In this document: positions 1-12,489 of the stretch, piece after piece | Numbering within the stretch: position 1 is the stretch's first letter | How the letters are laid out: each line of letters starts with the position of its first letter | Source of the DNA: Nematostella vectensis | Lineage: Eukaryota > Cnidaria > Anthozoa > Actiniaria > Edwardsiidae | Assembly (NCBI RefSeq): GCF_932526225.1 | Contig: NC_064034.1 | Location: 3,706,001 to 3,770,000 of the forward strand | Direction: 5' to 3' | Length of the DNA: 64,000 nucleotides | Notes under the pieces: generated by a model | What the model was told of the DNA's origin: nothing | The model's database searches: none | What the model saw: the letters and a program-made list of their open reading frames with translations, nothing else | Translations under genes and position numbers: made by a program

Positions 1-440
1 TGTGTGAATGTAGCAAGATGGCACAGAGCCAGTATAAACACCGACACGACAACGTGGCCAGAATTGTGCATTGGGCAATTGCGAAAGAACATGGATTTGA
101 GGTTAAAGAAAAATGGTATGAACACGAGCTATTACCAGTCATCGAAAAACCTGACCTAAAAATACTGTGGGATGTTACCATCCAAACAGATAGGGAAATC
201 CAAGCCCGAAGACCTGACATCGTAATAGTGAACAGAAAATAAGGTGAATGCATAGTAATTGATATTGCTGTGCCAGGAGATGCTAATGTCGGCGAAAAGG
301 AAAAGGAGAAAGTCCTGAAATACCAGGATATAAGAAGAGAAATTGCCCGATTATGGGACATAAAGACATGTGTTGTCCCAATCGTTGTTGGCGCTCTCCT
401 CGGATCAGCGCGGCTACTAAGACAGGTGCTCGAGGTCTGA
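1..440 (+). pseudogene. Non-LTR retrotransposon ORF, C-terminal end (broken)
   Basis: The frame is open from the window edge, with an ATG at 18, to a TAA at 240-242. It continues in the same frame to a TGA at 438-440. The residues around the TAA read RRPDIVIVNRK, stop, GECIVIDIAVPG. A PD..(V)..K..(IDIAVP) layout is typical of the restriction-like endonuclease C-terminus of R2/NeSL-type non-LTR elements. Conserved text on both sides of the TAA (a KYQDIRREIARLW-like stretch follows) shows one protein broken by a nonsense change. The reverse transcriptase would lie off the window to the left. A TCA microsatellite begins about 65 bp after the final stop, as expected for a 3' tail. The element class is family knowledge; the clade is not certain. 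Confidence 0.7.
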
Positions 441-507
441 GGTCGTAGGATACGACTTGACCTCGATACATAACCTACCAGCTGTTAACAGCTGTGATCG
501 AATATGA

Positions 508-642
<135 letters not shown>

Positions 643-2263
643 AGCCCGTCAAAGTCAAAGACAGCTGCACCTAGTCAGCGGTATCCAAGCTTTCCAACAG
701 TGCTTTGCGGTCTTCACTTTTAATCCCTCGTCGTTGAGCTGAAGCCAGCACAAGTTGATGGTTGCTTATATTTTTCATCACAAATACAGCTATAAGCATA
801 TTAGGAGAGTGTCTCAGGACATCATGAAGTCTTTTGGGGCATAATTGAGTGCTTTGCTTATGGATATTTGCAAGCAAAGGTGGATTCATGATGATTTTTT
901 TTGTTTGGCTTTGCCTGGATGAGAAAATAATTTTCTAATGAATCACCACAGCTCTCCTAAATGTTGTCTTTTCTGAAACCAAATTGATTCCAAAATTGTT
1001 TACGCTGCTATTCTGGGTCTGTATGACCTGGAATTGATTTGTTTGGCTTCGGGGTGAAAAGACTTATAAAAAACCATCTGACTTTGGGGAGAGGAGTGTT
1101 GACTGGCCCTCCCCTCGTGAATTTTTCCCTGGATCTCCCAGAATGCTTTTCAATCCGTAAAGGCATCTTCATGGTTTTACAAGCCTTCAAGGAGTGGACA
1201 TTGTGTTTTGAGGCCATGGAAATGAACCTGAAGGATCAGAATAAAGGTATCTATTTGTGTCTTGAGCTCTCTCCCTTGTGTTGTATTTTGAGCGTTTTAT
1301 TGAGAGGGGTGATTCGGCTTTTCTTTCCTTGTTCGATTTGAAATTTGTCAAAGAACCTGTGCTATTATTTGGCTTAAGAGTAGTTACCAACACCTTGGTT
1401 GGATGCATATCTTCAAGACCATTTATCCCTTAGACTGATGCCTGAGTATCTTCATCTTGTTGTGTTTAGTTTGCATTTATGAATTGTTTGGGTTGTGGGT
1501 ACTTCCCAAAGCCGGTACAGGCCGGTTGAGGGGTCAATGTGTTAAGGAGGCTCGTTAGTAATTCTTTTATAGCATACTTTTTTTTTTAATTTACTCGTTA
1601 AGAAATTGAGGTATTTGATGTGCTACTGTTTTATTTTATTTATCGGTAACCGATTTAAAGTTATTTAACATATGAACAGACCAGTATTCTATGAACTTTC
1701 CAATTTATTTCCAAAAATAACCGATGGTTCGAGAGCGTCAGCTTGTTGTCGTTGACTCGCGCTTGGCGCGCTTGCCGGCTGCTTTTCGGTGCACTGGTTG
1801 ATTTGCGGCTTCTTTTTGGATTTAGCCTGATATTGCCCTCCTTTGGTCTTTTTAGCATCCGTGTCCTCTTTAAAGGAAGTGTCAGCCTCCCTGGGCCGCT
1901 TCTTTGAGCCGTCAGCAGCACTTTTGAGCCGTTGCTTTTGAGCTTGTGTTAAAGATGGTGCCTGTCCTTCTTTGTTTTACTATCACTTTCACGAGTCATT
2001 TGAGAAGACAGAGTACTTACGGCATTACTAAAAAGTGGAACCGGCGGAACAAGTATATTTCGCTTAGTTATAGGGGTAGGGATGTCATACTAGGATCACC
2101 ATTTATATTCTTTCTAATCTGAACAACAACAAAAAACATTCCGTTGTGAAATGCTTAGACAACATCCACGTAGAGTTCTCCTGATATCAGGTAGATATCC
2201 TGCCCTGGGGCAGGAAATCGGCTCCTTTGAAGTTTTGTCCCGACCGGCGAATTTGTCGTGTTG
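643..2263. other. No gene seen
   Basis: AT-rich sequence with only short, non-conserved frames on both strands. I see no exon, RNA gene or clear repeat structure. Confidence 0.5.
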
Positions 2264-2265
2264 TA

Positions 2266-3464
2266 TGGCGTAACATACCGTTCAAAATGAATCTGGCAAT
2301 TTTCGGAGCCGGAAATAACAATTCTCGGTCACTATTTTTTCACATCGTGGAAACCAAGTTTCAATTAATATTAGTCTGTTCTTTTTGTTAATTCCATGCA
2401 AAGGAATTTTTTTAATTATTGTGTTTTGATGAATGCTGCCATTATCAAGTTAACTGGAAACTACATTTTTCTTTATTAAGCATTGTCTGGCTCATTATTT
2501 CTTCGCGTGGTTGTGCAGCGATCCATTTTTTTTTTCAAAAAGGGAAATGTTAATCTAGCAGAGAATATTCATTTACCTCTTAACTTGTGTAGAGTGTAGT
2601 CTCGCAATCGCTCTCACTTTCTTGCACCATTCTCGGTTTCCATTTAGAGAGGGACCCACCGTAATTCCCAACCACATACGTTGTTGCCAGCATACCGCCA
2701 TTTTCTAGACTAAAAGGATCGAAATTTTGTTCTCGACACAGGTAACCCGCTTTAAAAAGAAAGGAATTGTAGTGTCGTTACAGTTCATCGCTTCGAGACT
2801 GTTGAACGAAATAGTTCTGTTAAGTATCTGTTAAGCGCGACCAAGCGCGAGTTCTCACTGGTTCCAAAAAAAAGGCAAATTTAACTCTTTTGCTTGAAAA
2901 AAAAGTTTTTTCTTATAAATCCTTTGCATCAATGGCAAATCGTTTTATGAATTCATTTTATACTACAAATGACCTAGGGCAATAAGAGAGAAAGCCTGGT
3001 TTGCAAACAAAGTATAAAACAAATCATCCTATTATCCTAGGCACCCATCCTTAATTTAATACTTATACGCCAGTGAAACTGTGTGCAAGAGTTTTGTGCT
3101 TTTGTCCGATCCGGCTTAAATTTTGCGCTAAGCGATTGAACTACAAAGGTATATTGTCGTACCGTAAATTAATTCGACGTCAAAATTTCGACACCACTCT
3201 TTATGAATTATCGGCATCGGTTATTAATTGTGGACGCCGATAATTGTGCTTCGATTTGCGGGGCCGGAAATCGAAGTGGAATAACGGACCCTGGGTTTAG
3301 AACCCGACACCGTTTATTTAAATATCGGAGCCGTAAATTATTATCCGACGACGCCGAGAATAGGGTTTGAATTAACGACGTCCTACAATTTATACCAGGC
3401 TCCGAGAATTGTTATTTACGGCTCCGAAAATTGCCAGATTCATTTTGAACGGTATGTTACGCCA
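2266..3464. mobile_element. Non-autonomous Tc1/mariner-like element
   Basis: The ends are inverted repeats of about 62 bp with one mismatch in that stretch: 2266-2328 reads TGGCGTAACATACCGTTC... and 3403-3464 is its reverse complement. Both ends are flanked by TA (2264-2265 and 3465-3466), the Tc1/mariner-type target duplication. The 1199-bp body has no transposase frame, so it would need transposase from elsewhere. The interior carries several short 'CCG..AAATTA' and 'CCGATAATT' motifs in both orientations, which look like degenerate subterminal repeats. Superfamily assignment rests only on the TA duplication and could be wrong. Confidence 0.75.
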
Positions 3465-3466
3465 TA

Positions 3467-4395
3467 AAATGTTGCATAATCCATTTAAGATATACGGTAT
3501 GTAAATAAGCGCGGGATCACTTCTTTTGTGAAACATGTAGCAGCAATGAATATCTAAAAGGATCCAAAAAGGAGCGTTGAACACTATTATGACATAATCA
3601 AAATATATTCAACAAATAGTAAACCATTCAGTTTTCGCAATGAATTCAGCTCTCTCTATTACGGACACATTCGGAACCCTAACCCTTTATTTGTTGGTGT
3701 ACTGTGTGATAGGGTTCTCTGGATATAATAACAAGGACGCAGATAATCATAGCTGATACAATAGAAAACTGTTGTTTTGCTGACTTTGACTCACCTCTGT
3801 TGTGAATCTGCCTAATTTGAGAATGTGTAGAGCGTCAGCCGCAGCCATTGATCTGAATCAACCAAGATAAAGACCTTTATTAGCGCAGTTTATGTATTGT
3901 CATGTATTATCATTCCAATGGCCGCTTTGCATAACAATAGCAACACCCCCGGGACCATGGGGGAGCGAAATTGATAAATTTATGCTTAAACAAATTCTTA
4001 ATATTTTTAATTGATATTTTTAATTGATATCTTGATGGGACCCAATTTTGGACCTTACGCGTCTTGTTCTGCTGTGTACTTGTGGTCCCAAACATTCTCT
4101 TACCCACATTGTTAGTATAACGAAAACACACTACTAACACATGCATATTCTACAATTTCTATAGACTAAGGCCATGTTTTGTACCTTTCAATAACGAGCT
4201 AATTTATGTTCTATCAGTTTTACAGCACGAAGGGAAACTTTAATGTTGTAATGTCTAGCGCGGGCGTCAGGCCTGATACAAATCTTCATGTTTGGGACCC
4301 ATATTTTAGGCCCTCTGTGATTGGCTAGAAATATTTGGCAGTTGGAAGCAACACTTTGATTTGATTGGCCCAAATTCAAATTTATCGCCCATGCA
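3467..4395. other. No gene seen
   Basis: Spacer between two DNA transposons. It holds only short frames without recognisable domains. Confidence 0.5.
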
Positions 4396-4403
4396 GGTCA
4401 GAT

Positions 4404-4968
4404 TACAGGCTTACCAACCTCTCAGTCAGTCTCCAGTCAATCCCAGTACTAGCTCGAATAATTTCACGATTGATCACCTCCTGTAATTGTCCTATAATTG
4501 TCTTATATTCTAGAATAAAGGTCACAATAAAATCTCATTGCATTGTGATGTGTATTTATTCAGAATAAGCGGTATTTCTAACGTTTGAGCAGTTGAGGGT
4601 TCCGCGTTACTATATAACTATAAAAAGAAGTAAAGGGCAGGCAGAATTTGGAGTACGAGTAAAATCTCGAAAATCAACCACCACAGTGCGGTAGAATATA
4701 AATATCTCCATTTCCCCAGCGATTTTCGGCCTCCCAAACAAACTCTTTCTACCAGAAAAGGCTAAGTTTTTACACATATCGGCAACCCAGAGACGATAGA
4801 GGAATCCGTGGATACAACATTCGAATTCAATTTGACAGCGTGGCTTGAATTAACCAATCAGCGTGTCGCTTTACCGACAGCATGCATCTGGTGACAATTC
4901 AATCGTGAAAATATTCGAGCTAGTTACTGGGATTGACTGGAGACTGACTGAGTGGTTGGTAAGCCTGT
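4404..4968. mobile_element. Non-autonomous element with 8-bp target duplication (hAT-like)
   Basis: A roughly 75-bp imperfect inverted repeat: the left arm 4405-4478 (ACAGGCTTACCAACC...) matches the reverse complement of the right arm ending at 4968. The octamer GGTCAGAT flanks it directly on both sides (4396-4403 and 4969-4976). An 8-bp duplication is typical of hAT elements, but the ends are not the usual CAGGG, so the superfamily is provisional. The 565-bp interior has no coding capacity. Confidence 0.75.
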
Positions 4969-4976
4969 GGTCAGAT

Positions 4977-7149
4977 CGTGTGTTTATTTCTCAACGTAAT
5001 CGTTTCCAGAAGCTATAAGATTAATATGTACTTGGAGGCCTTTAGAAGCTGCATTAATATTTCAGATATCATTAGTCGTATCAAGAGAGCATAAGATAAG
5101 AGAGGGACACTTTGGTATTACCCGCGCGCCATGTCGATTACGAATCTGGCTATTTTTAGTAACCACCACCCCACCACTGCGCGTGAGCATTTTAACTCAC
5201 CCTACTCCCGCGCTTTGACATTTACATCTTGTTTTTGCCGCTGTTTTGTGACTTGAAACCGAAAAAAACCCTATTTGCACAAATACCATCGAAAATTTCA
5301 TTTTAGCATCAAGGATACAGGCAGTTGCGGTTTATTAAGGAGATGTAGTACTTCGAGGATTGCAAGACTTTTTAAAAAAAGGAACCTATTCTACACTGCA
5401 TCCATTGTCGCATCGTATTAAGATTGGGGATAAATTTGGCTCCCGGCAACCGTGCACTATGTGCACTCCCACTGACGTAACACATGTCGATGGGTTCCCT
5501 ACTTTCCAAACCTTAATATCTTTAACAGGGAATCCATCGATTCCAGTAAGTGCATTGCGCGCATTCATGACAACGCTTTATGATACTCATCCAACCTCTT
5601 TAATATTCTAATCCTTTCTTCTCCCCAAACCTAAATAACCCGATCGGGTCTTTGTTACTCGGGAAGACGTTTTCCAGAATTGCCTGCAGGGAACGCATAC
5701 AAAAAACGTTTGAGTTAGTATCCTGCCACTCTTGAATAGGTCCTTTATTGACATTTGCAAGAGCAACCCCCATATAATGCTCAACTCCGCGAGCGTTACA
5801 GATACGTCTGCGCGCATCTTCTTATCCCAAACCTATCTGAAAGTGTCTCCTCGCGCCAGGGTAGATGAGAATTAAATTACTTCAAAACAACCAGTGAGCA
5901 ATCTCGTTCTTAGGATCTCCTTTTAGAGTTGCCCTACAACAAAACTGCCAGTCTCTAAAATTCAGTACAGGGTCTCCTTGACATTTACCCAAGTTGTCTT
6001 ATTCGCCTAAATTCCCCGGAATATACTGCCATATCAAAAACAGTATCCTCCTCCCAAAACTACAATCTCTTCTAAACCAGAATAAACAAAGAAAGAACAA
6101 TACCTCACTGCCTGTGAAACCCCGTACTGACCCACAGAGGAGGACAGTTTTGACCCAGTACAACTGAGAGGCTGTTGAGGTAGCCTGTTTCAAAACTGTC
6201 TCCCCCCCCCCCCCCCCCCCCTGGGACCTGGGGGTAGTACACAATGTTTCGGCATAAATCTATTACATAAGTGACAAGTGACAGTTTCGTTAATATCGAT
6301 TTCAACCACGTGATTATAATCCATTGTAAATCAGTCAGATCAACAGTAACCGAGATCGGAACTCTGAAATACAGCTAACCAGTACGATTACAAAACCTAC
6401 AGCTAACCAGGACTTTGAGAATCAGAAAACACGATCGGATACGCCACAGAAGTAAGTTAATTTGTGAGTTTGAATAACTGTAAATAAGCTTTGATTCCAT
6501 GCAATCAATGTAAATCAAATAACTTTCATTCACTCTAGATCGAATAAATATATCTTTACACATCGTTGGATTGTTATACGGTTTGTGGCGAAATCCTCAC
6601 GGGAACCTAACGCAACACACAAGTACATAGACATAGACTAAAACGAGATAATAAGGCCTGAGCGCATGCTTAATTATGTTGATTACATGCCATGTATTAT
6701 CAATTCCACTCAATTCGTGTTATCCTTATTGCTCTGGGTGTAATCTGCTCCTTAAAACGTTTTTATGACACCTTGCCGCCCTTGGCCTTATTGGCTCCTA
6801 ATTCGTCAAAAGAGCAATCAAATGGTCAGCGTCGAGTTGCACATAATGATATTACTACTTTTGCACAAAATGGGAACCCTATGGCTAGCATCGCAGCCGA
6901 GAAGGAGCTCAGTATGGATTCTCATTTTCCCGTACATGCTTGCATTAAGTTCTGCTCCTGTCCTGTCCCATCTCCATGTTGGTCGGTTACATGCTTCATA
7001 CAAATAATTTGCTTGATACACACTAGTCCCCGACCTGGTATACCAGGCTTCATAAATTCACATGACAAACTCTTGCGCCGGCTTTGATGCATATAAAATA
7101 ATTAAATTTTCCGACGATCCCTCGTTCCGCTTTAATAGTTATGAATTCT
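4977..7149. other. No gene seen; one poly-C run
   Basis: Contains short overlapping frames on both strands (for example 5360-5611 and 6692-7087) without recognisable domains. The only clear structure is a run of 20 C at 6202-6221. Confidence 0.45.
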
Positions 7150-7900
7150 CTACTCGTTACACGTAATTCACATTACAAACTCTTGTTCCGCCGTACTATA
7201 AAGACTCGCGTGACAAACTTTTGTTCCAATCATACTATACACAAACTCTTGCCTCTGCCTCATTATATATAAACTTGCGTGACGAACTCTCGTTCCCGCC
7301 TGTACATAGTCTCGCGTGACGAACTCTCGTTCCCGCCTGTACATAGACTCGCGTGACGAACTCTCGTTCCCGCCTGTACATAGCCTTGCGTGACGAACTC
7401 TCGTCCCCGACTGTACATAGACTCGCATGACGAACTCGTCCCACCCGTACATAGACTCGCGTGACGAACTCTTGTCCCGCCTGTACATAGACTCGCGTGA
7501 CGAACTCTCGTTCCCGCCTGTACAAAGACTCGCGTGACGAACTCTCGTCCCCGCCTGTACATAGACTCGCGTGACGAACTCTCGTCCCCGCATGTGCATA
7601 GACTCGCGTGACGAACTCTCGTCCCCGCCTGTACATAGACTCGCGTGATGAACTCTTGTTCCACCCGTACATAGACTCGCGTGACGAACTCTTGTCCCGC
7701 CTGTACATAGACTCGCGTGACGAACTCTCGTTCCTGCCTGTACAAAGACTCGCGTGACGAACTCTCGTCCCCGCCTGTACATAGACTCGCGTGACGAACT
7801 CTCGTCCCCGCCTATACATAGACTCGCGTGACGAACTCTTGTCCCGCCTATACATAGGCTTACGTGACGAACTCTCGTCCCTGCCATACAAGACATAGAT
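7150..7900. repeat. 37-bp minisatellite, about 20 copies
   Basis: Tandem units with consensus GACTCGCGTGACGAACTCTC followed by GTTCCCGCCTGTACATA, 37 bp each. The best units lie at 7300-7870 and the edges are degenerate. Because 37 is not a multiple of three, a reading frame returns to phase only after 111 bp (37 codons). The minus strand has no stop in any of its three frames over the central array, producing overlapping frames of 160 to 306 codons. These are read as repeat artefacts because they overlap each other and match no known domain. Confidence 0.95.
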
Positions 7901-8641
7901 ATACGTAGCAAAATTCTTGTCTCCGCATTGGTGTTCACAAAGGCTTGCAACACGAGCTGTCGTCCAAGGTTCCCGTGCAAATGGTCTAATAATAAAGTAT
8001 AATACGACAACTAAACTAACCCTCAGACACAAAAAAGAGAGAAACATTGATGCTCTTAATAAACTTGTCATATAAAACGTTAAGAGGAGAAAATAAATAT
8101 CGAAGGAGGCACGATTAAATAAGTACACACGGCGACTGAGTCCATAATAAGACAACCGTGTTTGAAAATTTCTAAAAACACAAAACGCAAAACGAAGAAA
8201 AGAGAAACCAAGTTATATCACCTCCAAATTCTTCGGGTTTTTTTTTGCGACCTAGGCCTTTGGCCGCCTTGCGGATGGTCTTGTTTCTTCCTCTGTCCAA
8301 GCACATGGGCTACCGGCTCCTCGCCCAGAACAACATCAACATCAGCTACCGCTACTAGATATTAGGCTTCAGCTATCTAAATGAAACAGTATTCATAGAA
8401 ACAAGAAAATGATAATGGTAGACGAGTTAAAACAAAATTAACCGAAACCGCACAACAACTATATATATTTAGAGCAGACCAAGCATTTACCGTTCACCTC
8501 GCTGCAGTTGAGCAATTCGATAATATATTCATATTCACTAATTTTATATACTCTGCTATAATGTATTTAGCGTAAATAGAGACTTCATTCAAAATCAACA
8601 GCGGAAAGCCTTGTTTTTCAAACACCGCTTCCACTCTAAGG
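7901..8641. other. No gene seen
   Basis: AT-rich spacer after the minisatellite. The minus-strand open frame from the array runs into it to 8155 and would begin with a hydrophobic stretch, but nothing else supports coding. Confidence 0.45.
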
Positions 8642-9163
8642 CCTAGATTAAACGGCGTGCCAGGGTCGCATTATCGAGCCGCTCTAGAAAAGTTCGACAG
8701 ATAATGCGACGTTAGCGCGCCGTTTATTGCGCACAAAATTGAATTAATGAGGATTTCGCAGGATTTCTGAAGCGAGTGGGCTAGTCGGATAATGCGACTA
8801 TGGTACGGCGAGGGATTAAACGGTGCTCCAAGGTCGCACCAGTCATAAGGATTACATTATGCATAGTTTATAATCAATGCAAATCGTTTTGGTTGAACAA
8901 AAATTAAAAAAAAGGAGCTACCCGTGCAGAGTATTATTGACTCCCCCGTTCTTCGCGCATGCGCCAAATTTACAATAACTCCCCTGAGACCCTGTATGTA
9001 GCCTGAAAGCCCGTATGTAGCCACTTGCCTCCCACTTTTCAGGCAATAGTGAAAATGGCGACGTTTCAGAAATTATTACCTGAGGACTCAACGGGTCGGG
9101 TACAGATGTGCAGCTTTTGTTTCGGGGACACGAAATACGAGTGCATTTAATGCGAAATGCCGT

Positions 9164-9194
<31 letters not shown>

Positions 9195-9513
9195 CAGAAG
9201 ACGCAGCAGGAGTCATCGCCATTTCTTTATTCAATATATTGCGGCATGTAATCAATTCATTCTCCTATTCCTATTAGACCATATTGCTCTGACTTGAAGG
9301 CTTTTCTAGTCATTTCTAGTCTTCGTGTTCTGTCCTCCAATGTAGCGCCATGAGACGAAGCAGTATGTTTTTTGTGCCTAATAATTATATTGTTACACTC
9401 CATACCCATGGGAGTTAACAAACAAAAAGTTCGACTTTTATTGTAGAGTCGGTCTATGATCGAACCTCTACCGAACCAGAACAGTGCGACTCTGGCACGC
9501 CGTTTAATCTAGG
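8642..9513. mobile_element. Inverted-repeat element, about 870 bp
   Basis: A 29-bp terminal inverted repeat with one mismatch: CCTAGATTAAACGGCGTGCC at 8642 continues to 8670, and its reverse complement is at 9485-9513. A related motif recurs inside near 8814-8837 (ATTAAACGGTGCTCCAAGGT), so it has subterminal repeats. I see no perfect target duplication, only an offset TCTAA. It contains a short translated remnant at 9055-9147 and an A-run of about 26 at 9171-9195. No transposase is visible and the superfamily is unknown. Confidence 0.65.
9055..9168 (+). pseudogene. Short cysteine-motif ORF remnant inside a transposon
   Basis: An ATG in good context (GAAAATGGCG) opens a frame reading MATFQKLLPEDSTGRVQMCS, then FCFGDTKYECI and a TAA at 9148-9150. 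The frame resumes as CEMPFCK before the poly-A run. The C..C, (8-9 residues), C..C, (4) C spacing resembles a small zinc-binding fold such as those at the ends of some DNA transposases. It may be the first exon of the parent element's protein or a captured exon. It is too short to identify and is broken by the stop. Confidence 0.35.
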
Positions 9514-10020
9514 TCTAACTCGCTGATTCTTCGGGGTTTCTCAACATTCATTATCTTTCTAATGGTCATACGAAATCCGTTAGTTAGATATGATATTGAT
9601 TTTTGTGAATATTCCGGTGAATTGAGAAGGAATTCAAGAAAAATACATTTCATAAAACTATCCTTGTAGCGTGGGAATTCATTTTTGTGATGATCAAAGC
9701 CAGCAAGCTGAAATATCTGAGCTTTTCTAGCTTTTCAAGACAAGAGACAAGGGAGCCAGCTCATGGCTGAACGCTATCCCAATCGAGGAACATGAAAACA
9801 TTAGCAAACAAACATTAGCAAACAAACTCTCAAGTTAGAACGAAGAGTCATACGCCGATACCATTTCCTGGTGAGCACCCAGCTCCCCTTTGCCATTTTA
9901 AGAACAGTCCATGTGTGTGTGAGCGGGTCAAGGTCTCCATTTAGGTCACGTGTTAATAACTTTCTTAAGCCACATTTGTTAATAGTTTTTCTAATATTAA
10001 TTGTACATATATTTTTCTGA
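9514..10020. other. No gene seen
   Basis: Spacer with no open frame of interest and no repeat that I recognise. Confidence 0.45.
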
Positions 10021-10026
10021 ATTTTA

Positions 10027-10154
10027 TAATAATAATAATAACAATAACAATAATAACAATAATAACAATAGTAACAATAGTAACAGTAATAGTAATAGTA
10101 ACAGTAATAGTAATAGTAACAGTAACAGTAACAGTAGTAGTAGTAGTAATAGTA

Positions 10155-10222
<68 letters not shown>

Positions 10223-10345
10223 TATAATAATAATTATAATTATAATATTATAATTATATAATTATAATAATAATTATAATAATATAATTATAATAATAAT
10301 TATAATAATAATAATAATAATATTTTAATAATAATGATAATTTTA
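10027..10345. repeat. Compound (AAT)n/(AAC)n/(AGT)n microsatellite
   Basis: About 320 bp of trinucleotide repeats drifting between AAT, AAC and AGT, ending in a TAATTATAAT mixture. On the minus strand it lies downstream of the retrotransposon ORF that stops at 10486, with about 140 bp between. It is probably that element's 3' tail. Confidence 0.9.
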
Positions 10346-10485
10346 TTGTAACTTACTTAAACAACTCAATTTACAATTTTAGAATTACTAAATATTTCTT
10401 TTATAAATGATTTTTCTTGATTCATTAGAATTTGATTATTTACAAAATTGAGCTATACTATTAAAAATCGTGGTTAAAAAAACAA

Positions 10486-11925
10486 CTACAAAAATACATT
10501 TGAAAAATATTTGCTCTGTTTCTGAATTTCAAAGTCATTGTCATATATATTTACATGTGCTCGCCTTGGGCTCCTTGAACCACGTAGACACAGAAGGGCA
10601 GGTCTTAAAATGGCGAACGAAACTTTTGCACGGATCCAGGACACGGTTGTTGAGTATAATTCTCCCTTCTTCTCGACAATGAGCTCCGCTAGCCTGGAGT
10701 GAAACTGTTGGCATTCGCTTGACATTCCCCCTGTCGAGCCAAACACTAATGGTGTGAAAGTGGCCTGCTCTATTCCTAACATTCTAGTAGCGTACTGACG
10801 CTTCTTTTCTGTTTCATGTTGCCTAAATATCTGGTCAATGTTCATGTCTCTATAGGATTCAGCATTAGCATGGCAAACTCGTACATCAAAAAATGCCTGC
10901 CTCTGCCTCTCCCAGAAACCTCTTGCTACAATGTTCAGTCGTGCGTCTCGAGCGGTGTTAGCTCCCTTGTTAAGCTCTTCTCCCGTGATGTCCTGTAGAA
11001 CAGGCTCCGTTTGCTCATCTTTACACACCAGACTCAGCAATTCCGCCTCCAAATCCCTCAGCTCGTTGTGGCGTTGGATTACAAACCCGCCTCTCTTGCA
11101 AATCATTGCGTGATCTGCGTCGAATGTGTCCCCGCAAACGCAGATAGATTGTGTCTCGGGGATCTCCCAGTCGTATCTCAATCCTAGAGCGTCTCTGAAT
11201 TCTCGTTTGTTGAGATCAAAGCTCATCTCTCTTAATGGCAGAACGGTAAGCCAGCTTGAAGCCCCTTCCTGAGTAGCAAGGTCCACTGCTCTTAGCATAT
11301 TAACAGGTAGAGAGCTTTTCACCTCCGCGCATCTAGACTTCAGGTACTCGTTCTTCTCTCTGCGCGCCTCTTGCTGTGCTTCTTGTACGGCATCGTCACA
11401 CGGCAGCTCATGCGTTTGCTGTTTTATCTGTTCTGCAAGCGGACCACAGACCTTCGTTGAAGCTGTAAATTCGAGAGAAGCCTCATCAGCGGGATTTGTT
11501 ATACCCAGGCCTCCAAACCTAACTGCCAAAGCGCGGAGATCACGTTCTGCCTGAGTACACGTGCGCCCTGTTAGAGAGGGTATCAAGGTGTCTGATATTG
11601 CTGAGATGAGCTGAGATATTGTATAGATAGTGTAGGCCAAGAAGTTTGGCTTGGCAGACTCGGTCAAGCATTGTGTTGTCAGACCTTGGTGGTCATATTG
11701 ATCCAACTTATGGACGCGAGACATTTGTCGGGTAGAAATGACCATCGTTTCGGTATTGATAGGGTTTAGCGCAAGGTTAGAATTGGCTGACCAAGGGCAT
11801 AGATTTTCAAGAGATGAATTAAGCTGCAAAGCAAGCTGAGGCTGGAATAAAAACGATAGACAAGGAGGAGTAGAAACAATAGACTCGGAGGTGTAAGAAC
11901 AAGAGACTAGGAGGAGTAAGAACAA
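10486..11925 (-). pseudogene. Non-LTR retrotransposon ORF fragment with zinc knuckle and endonuclease-like domain
   Basis: The longest frame in the window (479 codons). Residues of about 35-75 resemble the end of a reverse transcriptase ([20 protein letters not shown], then [16 protein letters not shown]). The next segment is an RT-to-endonuclease linker ([20 protein letters not shown]). A C-x-C-G...D-H-A-M-x-C knuckle follows ([15 protein letters not shown]), then [20 protein letters not shown] with [13 protein letters not shown], the D..D core expected of a restriction-like endonuclease. The catalytic RT motifs are missing, and residues 1-30 translate the adjoining minisatellite. This is therefore a 5'-truncated, possibly internally deleted copy that happens to stay open, not a host gene. 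Similar ORFs are common in coral and anemone genomes (recall, not checked here). Confidence 0.75.
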
Positions 11926-12016
11926 TAGATTAGGTGGAGTAAGAACAATAGAACAGGAGGTGCAAGGAGGAGTAAGAACAAGAGACTCGGAGGAGTATGG
12001 ACGAGTAAGAACAGGT
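11861..12016. repeat. About 28-bp purine-rich minisatellite
   Basis: Five to six degenerate copies of a unit like AGGAGGAGTAAGAACAATAG followed by ACTCGG. It abuts the 5' side of the retrotransposon fragment and supplies the first codons of its open frame. Confidence 0.75.
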
Positions 12017-12480
12017 TTTTGGGTGTTACATCTTGCCTAGAGCAAAAATAACGTCAACGGCGAAAACAATAGACTTGTCTGGACTTGCCATAACTAGAAG
12101 AGGTTCTTGTTTTTCTTTTTCAAAGAAAGTTCTTATTTTGAAATAATGTGTTAACGACTCTTTTAAAATGGACGTGATTAGTACAAGAGTATTAAGCTAG
12201 AGTGATCACTTTATTGATTAGTGACCGTTTTGTCTTGAGTACAATAGCGTTGCACATGAGGGGTACTCCCCTGGGTCTTTAACAAAACTCTGAGTCAATA
12301 TTTTATCGCATAGTTTGTCTTCCGATTGTGTCTCCACTAAATGGCACGCTAAAAAGTCCGCGTTTTCCATTAATTGAAATTGTTTGGAAAGTTCGCAATA
12401 ATTTTAAATATTATTTGCATTTTACCGTCTTGGTATAATTTTAGATTTTCCATGCCGTCAATCCCGCCTTTTAATTCCAG
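12017..12480. other. No gene seen
   Basis: Spacer between the minisatellite and the 12.5-kb tandem repeat. Nothing recognisable. Confidence 0.4.
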
Positions 12481-12489
12481 GCATTTTCT

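Noticed and set aside
7168-8155. Three overlapping minus-strand frames of 160-306 codons as genes
   Set aside because: All are the 37-bp minisatellite read in three frames; no domain and no splice or promoter evidence.
10001-10261. Poly-Asn/Ser open frame
   Set aside because: Translation of the AAT/AAC/AGT microsatellite.
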